Positions 58,035 through 64,000 of a stretch of DNA of 64,000 bases are shown here, in pieces (the first letter of the stretch is position 1; each line of letters opens with the position of its first letter). Where the stretch lies: contig NC_066579.1 of the NCBI RefSeq assembly GCF_024323335.1, forward strand, positions 126,254,854-126,318,853. The letters run 5' to 3'. The translations under genes and the position numbers were made by a program. Origin of the DNA: Lathyrus oleraceus. Taxonomy: Eukaryota; Streptophyta; Magnoliopsida; Fabales; Fabaceae. Below the pieces are notes generated by a model. The model had not been told where the DNA came from. It did no database searches and saw nothing but the letters and a program-made list of their open reading frames with translations.

Positions 58035-58231
58035 AGGCGAAGTATTTCTTGACTGCATTGGCATTCACGGGACGAGGGAGCTCCTCACCATCCATAGTTT
58101 TAAGAATCAATGCACTACCATAGAAATATCTCTTAACAACATATGGGCCTTTATAATTAGGGGACCACTTGCCCCTGGAATCAGTGTTGAAATACAAGAT
58201 CTTCTTGAGCACAAGGTCACATTCCTTGAAT
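58035..58231 (-). pseudogene. Ogre integrase C-terminus
   Basis: The minus strand reads FKECDLVLKKILYF, KWSPNYKGPYVVKRYF, LILKTMDGEELPRPVNANAV, KKYFA then TAG at 58037-58035. This is the typical C-terminal end of Tat/Ogre integrases. The frame is open to 58231 where the CACTA element is inserted, so the rest of pol lies beyond it, outside the window. Confidence 0.85.
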
Positions 58232-58245
58232 ACGCACTACGCCAA

Positions 58246-58655
58246 AAAGTGCTTTTGGCAGCACCAAAAAGAAAGCGCTTTTTAAAAAAAGCGCTGTAAT
58301 AGCTTGAAAAAAAATTCGCCTATGTAAAGAAAGCGCTTTTAAGGTAAAAGCGCTCTTATAGGTCTCCACTTATGAAAGCGCTTTTAAGGTAAAAGCGCTC
58401 TTATAGGTCTCAGTCTCACATCTATGAGTTTCACACTTATGAAAGCGCTTTTAAGGTAAAAGCGCTCTTATAGGTCTCATGGGTTTCACACTTATGAAAG
58501 CGCTTTTAAGGTAAAAGCGCTCTTATAGGTCTCAGTCTCACATCTATGAGTTTCACACTTATGAAAGCGCTTTTAAGGTAAAAGCGCTCTTATAGGTCTC
58601 ATGGGTTTCACACTTATGAAAGCGCTTTTAAGGTAAAAGCGCTCTTATAGGTCAT
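58246..58655. repeat. Six subterminal palindromic repeats of the CACTA element
   Basis: Unit GAAAGCGCTTTTAAGG followed by TAAAAGCGCTCTTATAGGT occurs six times (starts near 58329, 58374, 58440, 58496, 58564, 58618), alternating with TCTCAGTCTCACATCTATG or TCTCATGGGTTTCACAC spacers. A diverged copy (GAAAGCGCTTTTTAAAA) sits near 58271. Each unit can pair AGCGCTTTT with AAAAGCGCT. Such subterminal arrays bind the CACTA regulatory protein (TNPA in En/Spm). Confidence 0.85.
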
Positions 58656-59537
58656 TTATAAAAATTATAATAAATCTAATATTACAAAATCCCTGACTTT
58701 CAGAAATCCCTCTTTCACTCTCTCTCGTTCGAAGCTCTCGCTGCCCTGGAAAAAATTCCACAGAGTACCTGGAAATCTCAACGATAAACACTACAAATTT
58801 GAAAGAGACTGCATTCGAAAGAGAAGGATTCAATACCTGGAAATCTCATTGCGTTTTAAGGTTAGGTTTTCGTGTCTTTCTGTTTTGCCCTAGAAGTCAA
58901 AGAATAGGTGGTCGATTTTGGTTTGAATGGACTTGCATTGCTACATTATGGGTTATTTATTTGTCAGTATCGATTATTAGAGTTTGTGACTATGTTTGCT
59001 TAATATTCTGTAACTTACCGAAAGTTTCATCTTGTTCTGATATAAATGATATTCTGTAACTTGCATCGCCATTGACTTAGAAATAATGTTGGGAGTTCTA
59101 ATAGAATCAGTGCCTTTTCAACATTTGTTTAAATTTGCTGAGAAAGTAGGAAGGAATGAACTGATATGTTTGCACCATTGTGTCCTCATATTCTAACTAT
59201 TACTGAAATTTCAGAAAGTGATTTTGATGTTAAATGTTGGATACTCAAATGGAATAACTTTGTCTGCTACAGTGATATATGTGATATGGTTTCAAGAACT
59301 TAGAGCAATGTCTCATATTTTGGCAATCCTATTACATGTTGGTTTGAATGAACAGTTAAACTTCAAAATGTACATTCATATTTTGGCATAACTTTGTCTG
59401 CTACAGTCATATTTTGGCAATCCTATTTAATGTTGTAAAATGATGTTTTAATATTATGTGAATTTTTAAGATGGTCACTGTAGTGTAAAATGAACCCTGA
59501 TGGACTATATGTACATTTTTCATGTGCTTGTCTGCAG

Positions 59538-59594
59538 GTTGTTGAGTATCGTGGTGAGCAAATAGGAGGTCTTGAGGATCTGAGGGAACCATAT
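59538..59594 (+). pseudogene. Possible SET-domain exon fragment (ATX3/4/5-like)
   Basis: After a splice acceptor (TTGTCTGCAG) the plus strand reads VVEYRGEQIGGLEDLREP, close to the start of the SET domain in trithorax-like H3K4 methyltransferases of the ATX3/4/5 group (consensus LEYRGEQV...ADLRE). Only about 19 codons are recognisable, without the downstream catalytic part. The resemblance is by eye and short. Confidence 0.4.
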
Positions 59595-59687
59595 ATGTTG
59601 TTTTCTTCCTTTATAGATAAATTCTTGCTTAGCTTTTATTACATGGTTTGCGTCTAATTGAAAACTTCACGTCTTTGCCCATTTCAG

Positions 59688-60013
59688 GTTCTTACAAAAT
59701 CGGTACTGCGTCTGAATCTGTTAATGCAACTTACATATTTTCTAGAAAAGATCTTTCTCGGTATGTCTTTCAGCTTAGATATTATACAAACCCAAAGCAT
59801 GTGTTTAATCATTTAGTATCTAGAATGAATCATTATGTTCAATTATTCATGTTAAGCTAATGAATCAAGTTACCAAAATATGTTAGTTATGTATGTTGCT
59901 TTATTATTTGACCTTGATATGCAGGCCTACTATACAGATTCCCTGCGCAAGCAAAGCTGTTGTAGCTGTCCGGTTCTGTCCTATATTTTTTAATCTCAAA
60001 GCGACAAACTCAG
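59688..60013 (+). pseudogene. Captured FAS2 (CAF-1 p60) fragment, two exons and an intron
   Basis: Exon 59688-59760 (acceptor TTTCAG, donor GTATGT) reads GSYKIGTASESVNATYIFSR + KDLSR; exon 59925-60013 (acceptor TATGCAG, donor GTACTT) reads PTIQIPCASKAVVAVRFCP + IFFNLKATNS. Both match one WD-repeat region of FASCIATA2, the middle subunit of chromatin assembly factor 1, in correct order and splice phase. The retained intron shows capture at the DNA level. Everything else of the gene is missing, so no working CAF-1 subunit can be made. Confidence 0.8.
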
Positions 60014-60874
60014 GTACTTGTGCACTTAGTATAGTTCTGTTTACAACCAGTAACTATGTACAACCAGTTATATGTGGTACTGTTCCAATTAAACTGCCTG
60101 TGTGGGATGTATTCCGTCTTAAATCTATATGACCTCTTACTAGTAAAGATCATGAGTGGTGGCCTAGAGGTTCAAAGTGATTGGTCTGAGCTAATTAGAC
60201 AGTTTTATATTATTTAGCTCTAGTTATGCATTAGGAAGCAGTTATGATATTTGGAACTGTGTTTTGGTCGCAACAAGCTCTCGAGTTCTTGGAAAGGAGA
60301 CAGACAAAAGACTCAAAATAGTGGGACTTAGACGAGTTTCACCCAATAAAAGAGTGTTAGAGTTGGTATTGTTAGCACTCCTTTTATTAATATTAGTCCA
60401 CGTAGTTTAACTATTGATATACCGGTTCGTCCATTGACACACTAACCTTATATCCCCATCGAGTTGATAATTTAATAAAATTGATAATGTGAATTGAATT
60501 TCTTGGTTCTTGAATTTCTTGGTTCTTACTTGTGAATTGAGTTTCTTGAATGATCGATTACTTGGTTCTTGAATTGTTCATGTGCATCATATAAGTTTCT
60601 TGAATTGTTTTATACGTTATGACTTATCCTTGGTGTTGTTTTATATGTACAACGCTCATTCCCTGTGTTTCCGTGAGTTTGACCTTCTCGACGTTGCTGT
60701 TCGGTAAATCCGAGGTAAATTTCTTCCTCAAATTACTGGTACACTGTGATGAATTTGTCTGAAATTGCGTGAATATGTTGTGTTTTCTTGCTCCGTATTC
60801 ATTCCGTGTATACTTTGGGTTTTGACAGAAACGCGTTATACCGTTTTGTACCCTAATTACTTTGCGTTAAAACC

Positions 60875-60990
60875 ATGGATAAGACATGGATGTATTCCAA
60901 TCGATTGTCGAAAGAGTACGAGAATGGGGTATCGAAATTTGTTAAGTTTGCTATTGCGCACGCCAAAGACCCCAATCGAATGACATGTCA
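60875..60990 (+). pseudogene. Truncated transposase-associated domain (CACTA TNP2 N-terminus)
   Basis: From ATG 60875: MDKTWMYSNRLSKEYENGV, KFVKFAIAHAKDPNRMTC. This is the start of the Transpos_assoc domain (PF13963) that begins CACTA TNP2 proteins. Homology stops after NRMTC, where the family continues with its cysteine-rich part, so the rest of the domain and the transposase are deleted. Confidence 0.7.
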
Positions 60991-61285
60991 TTTTATAGCC
61001 TATGTCATTTTATATTATTCAATATATATATGGATTATTGATTATGGATTTTTATATTTTTCATTTCATTTTTATATTTTTTCTTTATTACAGGTTAAAT
61101 GGCTAGTGATCAAGAAAACTCACAAGATGCAAATGCTCCTGTGGAACTGTTAGGGATGACGTTCAACATATTTATGATGAATGTGTAAGTAGAACATTGT
61201 GTCTTTAATTAAATCAAAAGTTTAATAATATATAATTAATTTTTTTATCTCCACTAATAATTTCCGATATGTAAATGAATTTCAG

Positions 61286-63513
61286 GAGACCCTATCTCAA
61301 TCGATAAGCACAGCTGAGGACCAGGAGAACAGGAGCGTACTTAGTAGAGCACTAAATGTTCCTGAGTATCCCGGTCGGGTGAGGGGTAAAGGGCATGGTT
61401 GTACTCCAACTTCCTTGTATAAGAATCCAAGGAGAAGAAATCCTAGCAATCAAGAAGTGATGGAGACGTTGCAGGCATTACAAGCGCAAGTTCTTCAATT
61501 GCAAAAGGATAATGAGAGATATAGGTGTATGGAAAAGTGCAGTTCACAGTTGAAAGAAACTAGTGAGAAAGCCAGTATCAATTGTCAAAATAAATTTCCC
61601 GAGGTAATTATATATGTTATTTTGAAATTAAAATAGCACATTTATGTTAATTGAAATATATACACATTAAAAGTAACATATTTATTATTGGTTTAGGGCA
61701 TTTCATCTTGTCAGCTATACTTATCGTCACCGACTTATCGCCTAGTTGGCAAGGGAAAAGTGCACAACACTTCGGGAGATTTACTTCACCATAGACCGCT
61801 CCCGGATGGACACCTTAAAGTATCGGTTGATGTTGTATTAGATAAGGATGCGTTGCTACCGATACCTGACATTGTTTCAGAGACAACATTGCTGCGAGAT
61901 GCAATAGGATCATTTGTTGCATGGCCCTTGGATCTCATTTTCATTGATGATGAGGTATGTTGAATTCAAAAACCACTATGAATCTTTTAGTATTCAAATG
62001 TCAATTCTGAACCGTTAAGTTAATTTTTTTTACATGGTAATTTTAGACGCCTACAAAACCCGCATCTAAGGATAAAGGGATTTTGCGGCACAACGAGTCT
62101 GTTGCATCACAAAAAGAGGTATATTGAAAGTGTTAATTATATGATCCGAATCAAAAAATGCATGATTTTATAATTTACCTATGTTATATGATTTATAGGT
62201 ATTTGCTCAAGGGTCACAACAACTGAGCCAGAAAATTGGTAGTCGACAGAAAAACAAAAGGGATCTTCCAGTGACTTCTTTGCCAAAAAAGGTGCTTTTG
62301 TGCCTCGATACCAGATATCTCTTGAAACACTTGTTGACTCATCAGATATGGCAACAGCTGGTGCTATTCGCTTACTGGATATGGAGGAAGATATCTTTGG
62401 TTATTCATGCACTGAAACAATCGGAAAAGAAGATCTGGAACATATTTTTCGGCATCAAGAATTAGGCGTCGGTGTTATACACACATACATCCGGTAATCC
62501 GATCTATATATTATTTAATTACTTGAACAATTTATTTACACATTTCAATAAAAATAGTCTAATGTTTATTATGTTTTTATTGAAGGTTCTTGTATGACAA
62601 TTTCATGCGCGGGAATGATCAATTGTCAAACAGATTCCGTTTCGTGTCTTCCTCCCTGGTCAACAAAGCATTAATTTGTAGGGAACCGGATTCATGTAGA
62701 GAGTACTTAGTCAAGAGATTCATGGCCAGCAGTACAAACAACTTGTATCTTTGGCCGTATAATTCAGGGTTAGATTTTAATTCTAAGTTTATTCTAATCT
62801 TTAATTGTTTCTTTTACGTAAAAAATTTCCATATAAACTTTTGTTTTAATTTATAGGTGTCACTGGTTGTTGCTTGCTATTGATCCTTTAAAAGAAGTGG
62901 TATATTTTCTGAATTCGATAGATGGTGAATGGACAAATTATCCGGATATGAAGCAATTAGTTGATACGTAAGTGAGACTGTTCTAAATATTCGTGTATAT
63001 TTATGTGAGATTGTTCTAAATATATGTTTTTATTTTGTTAGATCAATAAAAGTGTTCCGATCTCAAAGACAAGCTCGAGTACCACGTACTAAATCCAGCA
63101 ACATTACGTGGATAAAAGTGCAGGTACTTTAATTTTCACAATTTTGCTTATAATAGTGATGCTACTTGATAAGAAAAGATAACTATACATTCTTATTTAT
63201 TTTTCTATGTAGTGTCCTCTACAGCGCAACGGTATCGATTGCGGATACTTTGTAATGAGGTTTATGAGGGAAATCATTAATATGAATCAAATAGAGATTC
63301 CAATCACGGTATGGATTTATAACTTAGGATTTGTTTTAATATTTATCGAATATTTCATATTATTTATTACTTTTAACTAAATCATGCATATTATGTTTTG
63401 TTATGTAGTACTTTGATGAATACAAGTGTGCTCATTACACGAGACTGCAGTTGGAACAAATCAAGGAGGAATTGTGTCAATATTTTATTGAGAAAAGATT
63501 AATTAGTATATAA
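61286..63513 (+). CDS. TNP1-like/DUF8039/Ulp1 (C48) protease gene of a CACTA element, with one frameshift
   Basis: Nine exons with GT-AG borders: 61286-61603, 61697-61954, 62047-62118, 62199-62493, 62586-62768, 62857-62967, 63042-63123, 63213-63308, 63409-63513 (TAA). An upstream exon 61094-61184 (YDEC joining ETLSQ) is likely, but its frame is uncertain. The first exon has the CACTA TNP1/Transposase_24-like tail (ALNVPEYPGRVRGKGHG) and a coiled coil (METLQALQAQVLQLQKDNERY minus its first residue). The second exon is DUF8039 (RPLPDGHLKVSVDVVL, IGSFVAWPLDLI). The last exons form a Ulp1-type cysteine protease: His in SGCHW, Asp in NSIDG, Gln in CPLQ, Cys in GIDCGYF. The frame shifts by one base at the A6 run about 62285-62290. 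Such proteins are deSUMOylase-like; a role in the element's cycle is inferred. Confidence 0.75.
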
Positions 63514-64000
63514 TGGTTTCAAAATAACATGAATACTTTGATGAAGAATGGTTTCTGGTTCGCAAGTGTATAGTTCTTTATATTTTTAACAGATTAGTTA
63601 TGACTCTAAATAGGCCGTATAACATATTAGTTTTGACTTGTGTATAGTTCTTTATAATTTTAGTGATATCTTTAATTTCATGGATAGATTAATGTGTTCA
63701 TTCTTGTGTTGGTTTGCTTTAAAAAATTACAAATGCTTGAATTATGACTCCAAATGTGTTCAGTGCCTATCTATCCTTGTGTTGGTTTGCTTGAATTATG
63801 ACTCCAAATGTGTTCATTCTTGTGTTGGTTTGCTTGTGTTGGTTTAAAAAATTACAAATGCTTGAATTATGACTCCAAATGCTTGAATTAGAGAGGCTTG
63901 ATTTACAGGTTTATGGGATTATTCCCAAAAATATTACAGGTTGAAATGGTAGGCTTAAACTGAAGGCAGCGTTTTGTTATTTTACTAGAGGAAAAGACAG
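63514..64000. repeat. CACTA 3' region with short duplicated blocks
   Basis: Downstream of the protease stop, blocks such as TTGAATTATGACTCCAAATG occur four times between 63735 and 63890, together with repeated TTCTTGTGTTGGTTTGCTT. No gene. The transposon end is not reached. Confidence 0.6.

Larger units (their letters stand above)
58235..64000 (+). mobile_element. CACTA transposon with captured gene fragments and a Ulp1-type gene (3' end beyond window)
   Basis: Starts CACTACGCCAAAAAG at 58235, a CACTA-type terminus, exactly where the Ogre integrase frame breaks; the preceding bases ACG (58232-58234) would be the 3-bp target duplication. It then shows subterminal palindromic repeats, captured exons, a transposase-associated domain and a TNP1/DUF8039/C48 gene. 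No TNP2 transposase core is present in the visible 5.8 kb, so it is probably mobilised in trans. The complementary end (CTTTTTGGCGTAGTG) was not found before 64000. Confidence 0.8.

Noticed and set aside
58799..59059. 86-codon ORF at the start of the CACTA internal region
   Set aside because: Considered as another captured exon; no recognisable motif and no splice-consistent neighbours.
1..64000. CRISPR arrays, bacterial operons, organelle DNA or integrated pararetrovirus
   Set aside because: None seen: repeats are retroelement-derived, all pol fragments match LTR or LINE families, and no plastid or mitochondrial gene was recognised.

Overview
The window is plant nuclear DNA. It has spliceosomal GT-AG introns, long AT-rich spacers and several nested layers of LTR retrotransposons. 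The families (Ogre and other Tat-type Ty3/gypsy, Athila, Maximus/SIRE-type Ty1/copia, a DUF7745-like Ogre ORF1) point to a papilionoid legume with a large genome, most likely tribe Fabeae or a close relative (pea, vetch, lentil, clover). The species is inference; no organelle or bacterial DNA was seen.

Layout. 1-17.2 kb is a block of broken retroelements. The 3' end of a chromovirus-like LTR (1-593) interrupts a minus-strand Ogre (ORF1, leader, PBS, partial 5' LTR, 594-4700). That is fused to a 3'-truncated minus-strand Athila (4700-10583) with a complete 1764-bp 5' LTR. The Athila sits in an LTR fragment of a minus-strand Maximus element (10584-11104), which itself sits in the integrase of a plus-strand Maximus with an envelope-like ORF and a 3' LTR ending at 17217. 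17.2-39.8 kb is a gene island. It holds three real genes: a 178-aa two-exon protein with EAR-like LxLxL motifs (minus, 19847-20485), a membrane-anchored ubiquitin-fold (MUB) gene with a prenylation CaaX box (plus, 29286-30365), and a five-exon 157-aa plant protein of unknown function (minus, 36914-38682). Between them lie LINE remnants, a Stowaway-like MITE, a long-TIR foldback element, old LTRs, a 1.1-kb non-autonomous CACTA and small MITEs.

39.8-64 kb is a second nested block. A degenerate Tat-type gypsy (39.8-43.1 kb, minus) was hit by an Ogre, whose 3' LTR starts at 43138. That LTR was split by a young, nearly complete Maximus copia (46786-55008, TSD CTTTT, two 1384-bp LTRs with about seven differences). 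The Ogre continues as the end of its LTR, a 3' UTR with tandem hairpin repeats (56.38-56.9 kb) and the integrase C-terminus (58035-58231). There a CACTA transposon begins (58235) and runs out of the window.

The most unusual object is this last CACTA. It carries a six-copy array of palindromic subterminal repeats, an exon-intron-exon fragment of the chromatin assembly factor gene FAS2, a possible SET-domain exon of a trithorax-like methyltransferase, a truncated transposase-associated domain with no TNP2 core, and a nine-exon TNP1-like/DUF8039/Ulp1 (C48) protease gene. The four protease catalytic residues are present, but one frameshift lies upstream of them.

Most coordinates were read directly. 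Element ends without terminal motifs, and all family names, rest on recognition without database searches.
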